Assembly: GCA_023953845.1 (NCBI GenBank)
Contig: JAMLJC010000001.1
Coordinates: 2,483,501 to 2,547,500, forward strand
From: Rhizobiaceae bacterium
Lineage (GTDB): Bacteria > Pseudomonadota > Alphaproteobacteria > Rhizobiales > Rhizobiaceae
Length of the DNA: 64,000 nt
Reading direction: 5' to 3'
The number at the start of each line of letters is the position of its first letter. Position 1 is the stretch's first letter. This document shows, piece after piece, positions 1 through 8,259 of this stretch. The translations under genes were made by a program, and so were the position numbers. The notes under the pieces are model-generated. The model did no database searches and had not been told where the DNA came from. It saw nothing but the letters and a program-made list of their open reading frames with translations.

Positions 1-903
1 GCGCTCAAGGTGGCCGAGATATTCATGGAGGCGGACCTGCCCGCCGGCGTCATCAATTTCGTGACCGGCAAGGCGTCGAAGATCGGCAGCGTATTTCTCA
101 CCGATCCGCGCGTGCGGAAGATTTCCTTCACCGGCTCCACGGAGGTGGGCAAGCTTCTGCTGCGCGGCGCGGCTGACCAGATCAAGCGCACGTCGATGGA
201 ACTCGGCGGCAACGCTCCGGCCATCCTGTTTGAGGATTGCAATATCGAGGAGGCCATCCGGTCGGTCTCCGCGTTGAAATTCCTGAACGCCGGCCAGGCC
301 TGCATCGGTGCGAACCGCATCTATGTCCATGACGCGATCTACGAACAGGTCGCCGATCAGATCGCCGCCCATACCCGCGGCATGAAAGTCGGCGACGGCA
401 GTCAGAACGGCGTCCGGATGGGGCCGCTGGTCGATTTCAAGGCGGTCGAAAAGGTCGAGGAACTGGTCGCGGACGCCGTGGCGAACGGCACCGAGATCAG
501 GGCCGGCGGCAGCCGCATCCAGGGAGAAACCTACGAGCGCGGCTCGTTCTACGCGCCTACCGTCCTGACGGAGGTTCCGAGCCGCGCGCGGCTCTGCGCG
601 GAGGAAATCTTCGGTCCGGTCGCGGCGCTCTATCGCTTCCGGACGGAGGAGGAGGTGCTCTCCGCCGCGAACGACGTGCCCTACGGCCTTTCTGCCTATC
701 TGTTCACCGAGGACATGGATCGGGCGATCCGGGTCGGGGAACGGCTGGAAACCGGCATGGTCGGCATCAACGAGATCAGGCTCGGCGCCGCAGAGGCCCC
801 GTTCGGCGGCATCAAGGAAAGTGGCATAGGCCGGGAGGGCGGCCGCGAAGGCCTCGACGAGTATCTTGAAACCAAGCTCCTCGCCATGCGCGTCAGGAGC
901 TGA
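1..903 (+). CDS. Aldehyde dehydrogenase, C-terminal part (5' cut by window edge)
   Basis: NAD(P)-dependent aldehyde dehydrogenase of the succinate-semialdehyde type, oxidising an aldehyde to the acid in the cytoplasm. The reading frame is open from base 1, so roughly the first 180-200 residues lie outside the window. Visible are the cofactor-binding FTGSTEVGK segment, the general-base glutamate in ELGGNAP, the catalytic cysteine in GQACIGANR (codon at 301-303) and the EEIFGPV and PFGGIKESG motifs near the end. The GQ-C-ANR context resembles GabD-like enzymes, but the substrate cannot be read from the fragment. It converges with a MaoC-type gene only 2 bp away, which hints at a shared catabolic role. 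Confidence 0.9.
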   Translation, partial: ALKVAEIFMEADLPAGVINFVTGKASKIGSVFLTDPRVRKISFTGSTEVGKLLLRGAADQIKRTSMELGGNAPAILFEDCNIEEAIRSVSALKFLNAGQACIGANRIYVHDAIYEQVADQIAAHTRGMKVGDGSQNGVRMGPLVDFKAVEKVEELVADAVANGTEIRAGGSRIQGETYERGSFYAPTVLTEVPSRARLCAEEIFGPVAALYRFRTEEEVLSAANDVPYGLSAYLFTEDMDRAIRVGERLETGMVGINEIRLGAAEAPFGGIKESGIGREGGREGLDEYLETKLLAMRVRS

Positions 904-905
904 GA

Positions 906-1391
906 TCAGTCGCCCGCCGGGACATCCCGTTCCCACATCGAACTGGCAAGCCCTTCCTGAATGAGAACGCCGTCCTGATTGACGATGCGGACGCGCCGGG
1001 TGACGCTGTATCGCCGGCCGTCCTCCATCAGCGTCTTGTCGGCGATGGAAACCTCCAGATGGATCGTATCGCCGGCGACCAGCGGCTTGTGATAGGCCCA
1101 CTGGTCGACGCCCATCGCCCGCACGAATTTCTCGCTCGAAACGACGAGCGAGCTTTCGAGATGGCTGCCGAGCGAGAGCGCGATGCCCATCGAGCCCTGC
1201 GCCCGGACCGGCCCCAGCCCGTTCCGGCGCATGAATTCCTTGTCGCAATGGACGGGATGCCAGCCGCCCGTCAGCATCATGTAGAGGTTGATGTCGGTTT
1301 CGGTGATGGTCCTGCCCTGGCTGATGGCCGTCTGGCCGACTTCTATCGTGTCATAGGTGAAGCCGTAGGGAATTCTGGATTCGCTCATCAC
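906..1391 (-). CDS. MaoC-family hot-dog hydratase/dehydratase
   Basis: Small single-domain protein (161 aa) of the MaoC / (R)-specific enoyl-CoA hydratase family, expected to add or remove water from an acyl-CoA thioester in the cytoplasm. The hydratase signature is seen around residues 30-53 as D-x-N-x-Y-x5-GG-x-HPVH; the histidine is kept, while the usual GD is changed to GG/W, so activity on standard enoyl-CoA is uncertain. Two start codons are possible, GTG at 1391 or ATG at 1388; an AGAGAGG ribosome site lies 8 or 11 bases upstream. The gene is codirectional with the substrate-binding protein gene upstream, separated by a hairpin. Family assignment is good, substrate unknown. Confidence 0.8.
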   Translation of the reverse strand: MMSESRIPYGFTYDTIEVGQTAISQGRTITETDINLYMMLTGGWHPVHCDKEFMRRNGLGPVRAQGSMGIALSLGSHLESSLVVSSEKFVRAMGVDQWAYHKPLVAGDTIHLEVSIADKTLMEDGRRYSVTRRVRIVNQDGVLIQEGLASSMWERDVPAGD

Positions 1392-1446
1392 CGCTCGAAC
1401 CTCTCTTCTGGCGCGTTTCGTTTAGAGCATTTCCGCCGGACGCAGA

Positions 1447-1481
1447 CGAGCCGCAAGACTTTTGCGAAGTCCTGCGGCTCG
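1447..1481. repeat. Intergenic hairpin with 13-bp arms
   Basis: Arms 1447-1459 and 1469-1481 pair over 13 positions with one mismatch, around a 9-base loop. There is no T-run on either side, so it is not a normal rho-independent terminator. It lies between the substrate-binding protein gene and the MaoC gene, both read leftward, and may be an mRNA-stabilising or rhizobial palindromic element. A GAGCATTTCC word just before it (about 1424-1433) is shared with the rhizobial repeat near 40.55 kb. Confidence 0.6.
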
Positions 1482-1506
1482 GCAAGCGGCCCTATAAGAT
1501 CGGCGG

Positions 1507-2535
1507 TCAGCCGGCGATCGCGGCGTCGATATACTGGTTGGTGTAGGTGCCCTTGACGTCTTTCACGTCGACGATCCCGGCGCGAGACGCCAGTTCCGCC
1601 GACTTCGCGACCACCTCGTCGACATTGCGCATGACGTTGGCTTCGCCGTTCGCGACGGTCATGTCGTTATATGCCTTGATCGCCGCGATGCGGAAGTCGC
1701 GATCCTCGTTGGCGACGACGTCGTACTTCGCCGTGATGCGGTCGAGGATCACGGCCGGATCGGACGCCAGTATGTCGAGCGCGGAATTGCGCATTGCGCG
1801 CAGGAACTTGACGACCGTTTCCTCGTTCGCCTGCGCATATTCCTTCGTCATCAGCAGCACGCCGCCGGGCAGCGGCGCATAGTCCGAAGTCGGCCAGATC
1901 TCGACCGGCTCATTGTTCATCTTGAGCAGCAGCGCCGTTTCGACCGTGGCCAGAAACGCGTCGACACGACCCTGCTTCAAAATCTCGACATTGCCGGCAT
2001 TGGAGCCGATGGCCTGCCGGACGACCTTGTCGCCCGGCACGTCAGTCCCTGCGAGCAGGAGGTTGAGCACGTTCTCCTGCCCACCGCCGAGTGACGCAAG
2101 TCCGACCGTCTTCCCGGCGAAATCCTCCGGTTTCCTGATCGGATCGGCGCTACGGCTGACGACGTTGAAGATACCGCGATGCAGACTCGTTCCGACCGAG
2201 AAGACGGGCTCATCCTGCGCTTCCTGTGCCCGAAATACATCGAGCAGCCCTACTCGTGCGGTAGCGGCCTGGTTCGTGACGACCTGCTGAATGGCCGCCG
2301 AGGTGTTGCGGATCGAGGTGACCTCGACATCCAGGCCCTCGCGCTCGAAATGACCGCCGACCACGCCATTCATTTCGTGGATGTATTCCAGTGCCAGATC
2401 GAATGGCTCCATGAAGACAAGCTTGGTCTTGGACTGTGCCAGAACCGGCATGCCTCCAAGCAGAAATCCCGCGCTTCCGGCGGCGAGACCTTTCAATACG
2501 GTGCGGCGATTGGTCATGAAGCTTTTCCCCTGCAT
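1507..2535 (-). CDS. ABC transporter substrate-binding protein, SsuA/NMT1-like
   Basis: Periplasmic binding protein (342 aa) of the SsuA/ThiY/NMT1 group, which captures small organic compounds such as sulfonates, nitrate or pyrimidine precursors for an ABC importer. A twin-arginine signal is visible at residues 9-34 (NRR followed by a Gly/Ala/Leu-rich stretch ending near LAQ). The body has the usual two-lobe pattern with a conserved GKTVGLASLGG segment near residues 150-160. The ATG at 2535 has a GGAGGAA site 8-9 bases upstream; an internal ATG at 2517 would still keep the whole Tat signal. No permease or ATPase gene accompanies it here, so it is an orphan in this window. Ligand cannot be predicted. 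Confidence 0.85.
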   Translation of the reverse strand: MQGKSFMTNRRTVLKGLAAGSAGFLLGGMPVLAQSKTKLVFMEPFDLALEYIHEMNGVVGGHFEREGLDVEVTSIRNTSAAIQQVVTNQAATARVGLLDVFRAQEAQDEPVFSVGTSLHRGIFNVVSRSADPIRKPEDFAGKTVGLASLGGGQENVLNLLLAGTDVPGDKVVRQAIGSNAGNVEILKQGRVDAFLATVETALLLKMNNEPVEIWPTSDYAPLPGGVLLMTKEYAQANEETVVKFLRAMRNSALDILASDPAVILDRITAKYDVVANEDRDFRIAAIKAYNDMTVANGEANVMRNVDEVVAKSAELASRAGIVDVKDVKGTYTNQYIDAAIAG

Positions 2536-3008
2536 TTCCTGTTCCTCCGACAGAAGATGTCAGACGATATCAGCGTGTCCTCCCGCGCCAATGATCGACA
2601 TGATCCGGGCTATTACCCTTGGTAATAGCTTCCTCGGCCATTTGAATTGTCTGGTCAGGGCTCGTTTCGAACATGCCGCAATGAGCGAGCCATGCTGATT
2701 TTGTTGCTCCGGGCACGACCTTCTGAGCGCGCATCACGGCCCGACTTCTTGTCCCGCGATCGGCGCTCAGCGACGTGAGAATGCGTAAGAGCGAGGCGCC
2801 GCTTCGCCCGTGCGGCGCACACCTAGGAACCGGTCGACGAGCGGCGGCAGCCGCGTCCGCACTCTATTGGAAATATCGATTTGAGCGTTTGAATTTTATC
2901 GTTTTTCCGGCGTTCGCCGGAGGGGTATGTCTCGAACGGGAGACGGCTCTTCAGGATTTTCGGGGCCGTCGGAAATTCGAAACGCTCGACCGACAGGCGG
3001 ATAAAATC
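2536..3008. other. 473-bp divergent intergenic region
   Basis: No credible gene is seen. It separates the leftward substrate-binding protein gene from the rightward fgd operon and should carry both promoters. It holds a perfect inverted repeat at 2609-2629 and a 14-bp CCGGCG-TT-CGCCGG palindrome at 2907-2920. A weak promoter-like pair for the fgd side is TTGGAA at 2867 with TGAATT 17 bases later; this is tentative. The segment around 2860-2910 is more AT-rich than its surroundings. Confidence 0.6.
2609..2629. promoter_or_regulatory. Perfect 9-bp inverted repeat, candidate operator
   Basis: GCTATTACC at 2609-2617 and GGTAATAGC at 2621-2629 are perfect complements with a 3-base spacer. It sits about 75-95 bp upstream of the start of the substrate-binding protein gene and about 380 bp before fgd. 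Its size and symmetry fit the binding site of a dimeric regulator; the protein is not known. Confidence 0.6.
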
Positions 3009-4016
3009 GTGCATCTCAAGCTCGGCTACAAGGCTTCAGCGGAACAGTTCGGCCCCAGCGAATTGCTGAAATACGGGGTGCTTGCGGAGGAGTGCGGGTT
3101 CGACTCGCTTTTCATCAGCGATCATTTCCAGCCGTGGCGCCATACTGGCGGGCACGCGCCTTTTTCCTTCTCGTGGATGGGGGCTCTCGGAGCGCGCACG
3201 TCGCGGATCGTCATGGGCACCAGCGTGCTGACGCCGACCTTCCGCTATCATCCGTCGATCGTTGCCCATGCGTTCGGTACGCTGGGCGAGTTGTTCCCCG
3301 ACCGGGTGATACTGGGCGTCGGCACCGGCGAGTCGCTCAACGAAGTGCCTGCCACTCGCGTGGAGTGGCCGGAGCTCAAGGAACGCTTCGCGCGTTTGCG
3401 GGAGTCGATTTCCCTCATGCGGAAGCTCTTCACGGAAGAGCGTCTGAGCTTCGAGGGCGAATTCTACAGGACCGAGAACGCGACCATCTACGACCGGCCG
3501 GAGAAGCCCGTGCCCATCTATGTCGCGGGCGCCGGTCCGATGATCGCAAAATATGCCGGCCGGGTCGCCGACGGCTTTATCTGCACGAGCGGAAAGGCCC
3601 CTGAACTCTACCGCGAGACGCTGCTGCCCAATGTCGACGCCGGTTTGGCCGATGCGGGCCGCGCGCCGGACTCGATCGATCGTATGATCGAAATGAAGGT
3701 TTCGTTCGACACCGATCTGGAGAGGGCGCGGGAAGATACGCGGTTCTGGGCCGCGCTCGCGCTCTCGCCGGAAGAGAAGATGTCCGTGGAAGACCCGCTC
3801 GAAATGGAGAAGCTCGCCGACGCGTTGCCGATCGAGCGGACGGTCAAGCGCTGGATCGTTTCCAACGACCCGGACGAGCATGTGGAGCGTATCCGGCCCT
3901 ATGTCGAGCTGGGCTTCCGCCACCTTGTCTTTCATGCGCCGGGTCCGGACCAGGCCCGTTTCATCAGGCTCTATTCCGAACAGGTGTTCCCGAAACTCAG
4001 GAAGGCGTTCGGCTAG
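3009..4016 (+). CDS. fgd: F420-dependent glucose-6-phosphate dehydrogenase
   Basis: Luciferase-like TIM-barrel enzyme (335 aa) oxidising glucose 6-phosphate to 6-phosphogluconolactone while reducing coenzyme F420. The GTG at 3009 gives an N-terminus (LKLGYKASAEQF) that lines up with the start of mycobacterial Fgd1, which is 336 aa; AGGCGG lies 8 bases upstream. Residues known from Fgd1 are all kept: His39 and Trp43 in SDHFQPWRH, Glu108 in GVGTGESLNE, and the phosphate-binding Lys196 (GFICTSGK), Lys257 and Arg281 (KRWIV). These last three argue for a sugar-phosphate substrate rather than another LLM role. It heads a plus-strand run with cofE 28 bp downstream. A related hexose 6-phosphate could be the preferred substrate. 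The frame stays open upstream to 2775, but that extension has no family match. Confidence 0.9.
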   Translation: MHLKLGYKASAEQFGPSELLKYGVLAEECGFDSLFISDHFQPWRHTGGHAPFSFSWMGALGARTSRIVMGTSVLTPTFRYHPSIVAHAFGTLGELFPDRVILGVGTGESLNEVPATRVEWPELKERFARLRESISLMRKLFTEERLSFEGEFYRTENATIYDRPEKPVPIYVAGAGPMIAKYAGRVADGFICTSGKAPELYRETLLPNVDAGLADAGRAPDSIDRMIEMKVSFDTDLERAREDTRFWAALALSPEEKMSVEDPLEMEKLADALPIERTVKRWIVSNDPDEHVERIRPYVELGFRHLVFHAPGPDQARFIRLYSEQVFPKLRKAFG

Positions 4017-4044
4017 CGGGCGGTTTCGACGCCGGGCGGCAAAG

Positions 4045-4800
4045 ATGGAACTGATTGCAGTCCCTGAATTGCCTATGATCGCCCCCGGCGACGATCTGGC
4101 GCGCATCGTGATGGACGGCCTTGCGCGCGCGGGCCTTTCGCTCCGGGACCGCGACATACTGGTGTTCGCCCAGAAGATCGTCTCGAAGTCCGAGGGACGC
4201 ATGGTCGACCTCATCGATGTAGAGCCGTCCGGGGAGGCCATGCGGATTGCGCGCGAGGTCAGGAAGGACCCACGTCTGGTGGAGGTTGTACTTTCGGAGT
4301 CCCGCCGTATCGTGCGTCAGGCTCCGGACGTGCTTATCGTCGAGCACAGGCTCGGCTATGTCATGGCCAATGCCGGCGTCGACATGTCGAATGTGCAACA
4401 GGGAGAACGCGGCACGCGCGCGCCGCTTCTGCCCGAGAATCCGGATCGGAGCGCCTGTCGCCTGCGTGAGGCGATTGCCGCGGCGTCAGGCGCCGATATA
4501 GCCGTGGTCATCAACGACAGCTTCGGGAGGCCATGGCGGCAAGGCGTCACCGGAGTTGCGCTCGGCGCATCCGGAATTCCGGCCTTGCGCGACCGGCGCG
4601 GCAGGCCCGATCTCTTCGGCCGCAAGCTGGAGGTAACGGTCGTCTGCTTTGCCGACGAGATAGCGGCCGCCGCCTCCCTCGTCATGGGACAGGGCGACGA
4701 AGGACTTCCGGTGGTTCTCGTCCGCGGTCTGTCCTGGGACGATCCGGCAATGCCAGCGCTGTCGATCTGCCGTCCTCCGGCAACGGACCTGTTCCGATGA
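4045..4800 (+). CDS. cofE: Coenzyme F420-0:L-glutamate ligase (CofE), single domain
   Basis: GTP-dependent ligase (251 aa) that adds the gamma-linked glutamate tail to F420-0 in the cytoplasm. Family motifs are visible: FAQKIVSKSEG near residue 41, the metal/nucleotide region AGVDMSNV near 111 and NDSFGRPWRQGVTG near 155. The length matches archaeal CofE and the N-terminal half of mycobacterial FbiB; the C-terminal FMN reductase domain of FbiB is absent. The chosen ATG gives the standard MELIAVPELP start; the frame remains open further upstream into fgd without support. It sits 28 bp after fgd and 61 bp before cofC, so the genes are probably one operon. Confidence 0.93.
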   Translation: MELIAVPELPMIAPGDDLARIVMDGLARAGLSLRDRDILVFAQKIVSKSEGRMVDLIDVEPSGEAMRIAREVRKDPRLVEVVLSESRRIVRQAPDVLIVEHRLGYVMANAGVDMSNVQQGERGTRAPLLPENPDRSACRLREAIAAASGADIAVVINDSFGRPWRQGVTGVALGASGIPALRDRRGRPDLFGRKLEVTVVCFADEIAAAASLVMGQGDEGLPVVLVRGLSWDDPAMPALSICRPPATDLFR

Positions 4801-4861
4801 CCGGGGGCCGCGCAGGTTCCCTTTCCGTGCGCGCGGTCGTTTCGCGGGAAAGCGATCGGCC

Positions 4862-5557
4862 ATGAGACCCGATGCCATCTGGGCCGTCGTACCGTTCAAG
4901 GGCTTCGAGCGATCGAAGCAAAGATTGTCGCCTGCCTTCAGCGCGCGTGAGCGCAGCACGCTGGCGGGATTGATGCTCGAAGACGTTCTCGACGCGCTGC
5001 AGCGAGTCGCTGAACTGGACGGGATCGTTCTTGTCACGAGGGACGAAGCGGCGGCCGAGATCGCCCGCGAGCGTCAGATAGAAGTGTTCGTCGAGCGGGA
5101 GACGAGCGATCACTCGCAGGCCGTTCTCGAAGCGGCCCATGCTCTCGCCGCGAGATCGGTGGCCGGCATCCTTGCGCTGCCGGCGGACATTCCGGGCGTC
5201 GAACCGTCCGAAGTCTCTTGCTTCGTCGCCTCGCACCGCGCGGCGAGCAATTCCGTCACGATCGCGCCGTCGCTCGATCGGCGAGGCTCCAACGCCATCG
5301 CGATGACGCCGGCCGGCGTGCTGCCGCTCCAGTACGGAGAAGACAGCTTCGAGAGGCACGTCAGCTCGGCGGCGCGGCTGGGACTGAGTCTGTCGGTGCT
5401 CGATATGCCCGGCCTGGCGCTCGACATCGATACGCCGGAGGATTGCGCGCTGTTTCTGAGCCGCGCCTGCTCGGATACCCGGACGCGACGCTTTCTGAGG
5501 CGGCGCGATGCAGCCAGGTCGCGTCGGTCCAGACATCCCGAGAACCTTCACACGTGA
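4862..5557 (+). CDS. cofC: Phospholactate (or analogue) guanylyltransferase CofC/FbiD
   Basis: Nucleotidyltransferase of 231 aa that couples GTP to a three-carbon phosphoacid (2-phospho-L-lactate, phosphoenolpyruvate or 3-phosphoglycerate, depending on the lineage) to activate the side chain of F420. The N-terminal VVPFKGFERSKQRL nucleotide-binding loop, the LPADIPGV segment near residue 105 and LDIDTPEDC near residue 185 fit the CofC fold. The last 30 residues are very arginine-rich and look like a non-conserved tail. It ends 18 bp before the fbiC start, so it is transcribed with it. The acceptor acid cannot be read from sequence by eye. Confidence 0.9.
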   Translation: MRPDAIWAVVPFKGFERSKQRLSPAFSARERSTLAGLMLEDVLDALQRVAELDGIVLVTRDEAAAEIARERQIEVFVERETSDHSQAVLEAAHALAARSVAGILALPADIPGVEPSEVSCFVASHRAASNSVTIAPSLDRRGSNAIAMTPAGVLPLQYGEDSFERHVSSAARLGLSLSVLDMPGLALDIDTPEDCALFLSRACSDTRTRRFLRRRDAARSRRSRHPENLHT

Positions 5558-5564
5558 TTGCGGA

Positions 5565-5579
5565 GCATTTCTGAAATGC
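5565..5579. repeat. 15-bp inverted repeat over the fbiC start codon
   Basis: GCATTT at 5565-5570 and AAATGC at 5574-5579 are perfect complements with a 3-base gap; the second arm contains the ATG of fbiC and the first arm touches its GCGGAG ribosome site. A small hairpin here could dampen translation. It may equally be chance. Confidence 0.35.
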
Positions 5580-8014
5580 CTTTGGAACACGAACTGGAAA
5601 AGATGCTCGATTCCTTTGCCGGGCTCATTCCCACGGACGAGGAAGCGCGCCAGCTCGGCGCCGTCGAGAACACGGGGCTGCTGATGCCGCATGCTGCGCG
5701 GATACGCGACGAAGGGCATGGCGACGTGGTCACCTATTCCCGAAAGGTCTTCATTCCGCTCACTCAGCTTTGCCGGGATGTCTGCCATTACTGCACATTC
5801 GCCCATCCGCCGCTGCGCGAGGAGGCTCCCTTTCTGAGCGCCGGGCAGGTCCTGGCCATCGCGGAAGCCGGCAGGAAGGCCGGCTGCAAGGAGGCCCTGT
5901 TCACCCTGGGCGACAAGCCCGAACTGCGCTATCGCGTCGCGAAGGAGTTCCTCGATCGCGCCGGCTACGCGTCCACGCTGGATTATCTGCGCGCCGTGGC
6001 CAAGCTCGTCCTTTCCGAGACCGGCCTGTTGCCGCATCTCAATCCCGGCGTGATGTCCCGCGACGAGATCCTGTCGCTGCGCGATGTTTCGGCTTCGATG
6101 GGCATAATGCTGGAAAGCGCGTCGGAAAGGCTTTGCCAGCGCGGCCATGCGCATTTCGGCTCCCCCGACAAGCACCCTGCCGTGCGGCTTCAGACGATCG
6201 AGGCGGCGGGGGAGGCGGCCGTCCCGTTCACCTCCGGCATACTGATCGGAATAGGGGAGACGCGCGCTGAACGGATCGAATCCCTGCTCGCCCTGCGCAG
6301 AAGCCATCAGCGCCACGGCCATTTGCAGGAAGTCATCATACAGAACTTCAGGGCCAAGCCCGGAACCCGAATGGCCCACGCGCCGGAGCCAAGCTTCGAC
6401 GAGCACCTTTGGACAATTGCCGTCGCGCGCATCATCCTCGGCCCTCAGATGAGCGTGCAGGCGCCGCCGAACCTGACCGCTGGCGAGAAGGCGCAGGTCA
6501 TCGCAGCCGGCATAAACGACTGGGGCGGCGTGTCGCCCGTGACGATGGACTATGTGAACCCGGAAGCGCCGTGGCCGCATATCCAGGATCTGGCGCGCGA
6601 CACGGCGCATTCCGGCAAGCATCTGGCCGAGAGGCTGACGGCCTATCCTTCGTTCGTGCGCGATCGCGGCCGGTGGTTCTCGGATGCCCTGCGCCGGCCC
6701 GTGCTCGAAATGTCCGACGCGGACGGGCTGGCGCGCACCGGGGAATGGCGGCCGGGCGCGGCCCTTGCGCCTGATCATATCGATGCGAGCTGCCCGCTTT
6801 CGCATGTTTCGACGCCGGCGCGCGGCGAGTTGCGCAGAGCCGTCGGCAAGGCGCGCGACGGCAAGCGCCTGAATGAGGGTGAGATCGTCGCGCTTTTCGG
6901 CGCCCGGGGCGAAGACTTCGAATATGTGCGTGCGGCGGCAGACGGGTTGCGGCAGGAGACCCATGGAGATGCGGTCAGCTATGTGGTGACGCGCAACATC
7001 AACTATACGAACGTCTGTTACTTCCGCTGCCAGTTCTGCGCCTTCTCGAAGGGAAAGATGAGCGAGAATTTGCGCGGCAAGCCGTACGATCTGGAGCTCG
7101 GCGAAATCGCCCGAAGGGTCGAGGAGGCCTGGAGCCGCGGCGCAACGGAGGTGTGCCTGCAAGGCGGCATCCACCCGAGCTACACCGGCGCGACATATCT
7201 CGAAATACTGGAGACCGTGAAGAAGGCGGTTCCCGAAATGCATGTCCATGCGTTCTCGCCCCTGGAGGTCTGGCAGGGTGCGAGCACGTTGGGCATGCGT
7301 CTCGAAGACTATCTGCGGGCGCTCAAGGATGCCGGGCTCGGCAGCCTGCCGGGCACGGCGGCGGAAATTCTCGACGACGAGGTGCGGCAGATCATCTGTC
7401 CGGACAAGATCGACACGCAACAGTGGCTCGAAGTCATGCGCACGGCCCATGGCGTCGGTCTGCGATCAACCGCAACGATCATGTTCGGCCATGTCGACAG
7501 GTCGCATCACTGGGCGCGGCACCTTCTCAGGATACGCGATCTGCAGGCCGAGACGGGAGGGTTCACGGAATTCGTCCCGCTTCCCTTCGTGCCGATGGAA
7601 ACGCCGATCTATCTCAAGGGCCGTTCGAGGCAGGGGCCGACGTTCCGGGAGGCCGTGCTGATGCACGCGGTCGGCCGTCTGGTGCTCCATCCTCTCGTCG
7701 CCAGCATCCAGGCGTCCTGGGTCAAGATGGGTCTTGAAGGCCTGCAGTATTGTCTGGATGCGGGCGTCAACGATCTTGGCGGGACGCTGATGAACGAGAC
7801 CATATCCCGCGCCGCGGGCGCGTCTCACGGACAGGAGATGAGACCTTCCACGTTCGAGGAAATAGCGGCGAGGAAGGGGCGCTCGATCTGGCAGAGAACG
7901 ACGCTCTACAAGCCGGCGCCGTCGCATCGGCGCGATGCCGCGCTCGCGGCTGACGACCTGCTCGAATTGCCGGCGGCAGGTATGCGACATCATGTCCGCG
8001 TTGCGGCCGAATAG
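5576..8014 (+). CDS. fbiC: FO synthase, fused CofG-CofH radical SAM enzyme (FbiC)
   Basis: Bifunctional radical SAM protein (812 aa) making the deazaflavin FO from tyrosine and 5-amino-6-ribitylaminouracil. The N-terminal half is CofG-like, with its iron-sulfur cysteines in CRDVCHYC (Cys66, Cys70, Cys73). The C-terminal half is CofH-like with CYFRCQFC (Cys481, Cys485, Cys488). Both clusters are intact and the order CofG then CofH matches actinobacterial FbiC (about 856 aa); archaea use two separate proteins. The ATG at 5576 has GCGGAG about ten bases upstream; a TTG at 5558 is possible but lacks a ribosome site. It follows cofC by 18 bp. This is the committed step, so its presence strongly supports real F420 synthesis. 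Confidence 0.96.
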   Translation: MPLEHELEKMLDSFAGLIPTDEEARQLGAVENTGLLMPHAARIRDEGHGDVVTYSRKVFIPLTQLCRDVCHYCTFAHPPLREEAPFLSAGQVLAIAEAGRKAGCKEALFTLGDKPELRYRVAKEFLDRAGYASTLDYLRAVAKLVLSETGLLPHLNPGVMSRDEILSLRDVSASMGIMLESASERLCQRGHAHFGSPDKHPAVRLQTIEAAGEAAVPFTSGILIGIGETRAERIESLLALRRSHQRHGHLQEVIIQNFRAKPGTRMAHAPEPSFDEHLWTIAVARIILGPQMSVQAPPNLTAGEKAQVIAAGINDWGGVSPVTMDYVNPEAPWPHIQDLARDTAHSGKHLAERLTAYPSFVRDRGRWFSDALRRPVLEMSDADGLARTGEWRPGAALAPDHIDASCPLSHVSTPARGELRRAVGKARDGKRLNEGEIVALFGARGEDFEYVRAAADGLRQETHGDAVSYVVTRNINYTNVCYFRCQFCAFSKGKMSENLRGKPYDLELGEIARRVEEAWSRGATEVCLQGGIHPSYTGATYLEILETVKKAVPEMHVHAFSPLEVWQGASTLGMRLEDYLRALKDAGLGSLPGTAAEILDDEVRQIICPDKIDTQQWLEVMRTAHGVGLRSTATIMFGHVDRSHHWARHLLRIRDLQAETGGFTEFVPLPFVPMETPIYLKGRSRQGPTFREAVLMHAVGRLVLHPLVASIQASWVKMGLEGLQYCLDAGVNDLGGTLMNETISRAAGASHGQEMRPSTFEEIAARKGRSIWQRTTLYKPAPSHRRDAALAADDLLELPAAGMRHHVRVAAE

Positions 8015-8259
8015 CGGCCGGGCATTGTCTGAAACAGGCGGAACAACGGAGCGCGACCCAGACAGGCAGGCTGGAAAACCACTTATCGAATTCTTCCATC
8101 ACCTGGATTAAAATTCATCGTTTTCCTTCTGCAAAACGCATCCATACACTCCGTTCAGCATCGAAGAACAGAAGTCTCCCACAGCGGCGCGCAAGCAGCG
8201 CACGCGAAGACGAGCTTTGCAAAAGAAACGATGTCAAATGGGGAATCGGAGGTTCGAAA

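Noticed and set aside
2775..3008. 78-residue N-terminal extension of Fgd
   Set aside because: The GTG at 3009 matches the family start and has a ribosome site; the extension shows no similarity.
2823..3014. 63-codon minus-strand frame in the fgd upstream region
   Set aside because: No ribosome site, no motif, and it covers the likely fgd promoter.
4682..7450. 922-codon open frame on the minus strand opposite fbiC and cofC
   Set aside because: High GC content leaves long antisense frames open; the plus strand encodes clear CofC and FbiC with intact motifs, and the antisense protein has only arginine/alanine-rich text.
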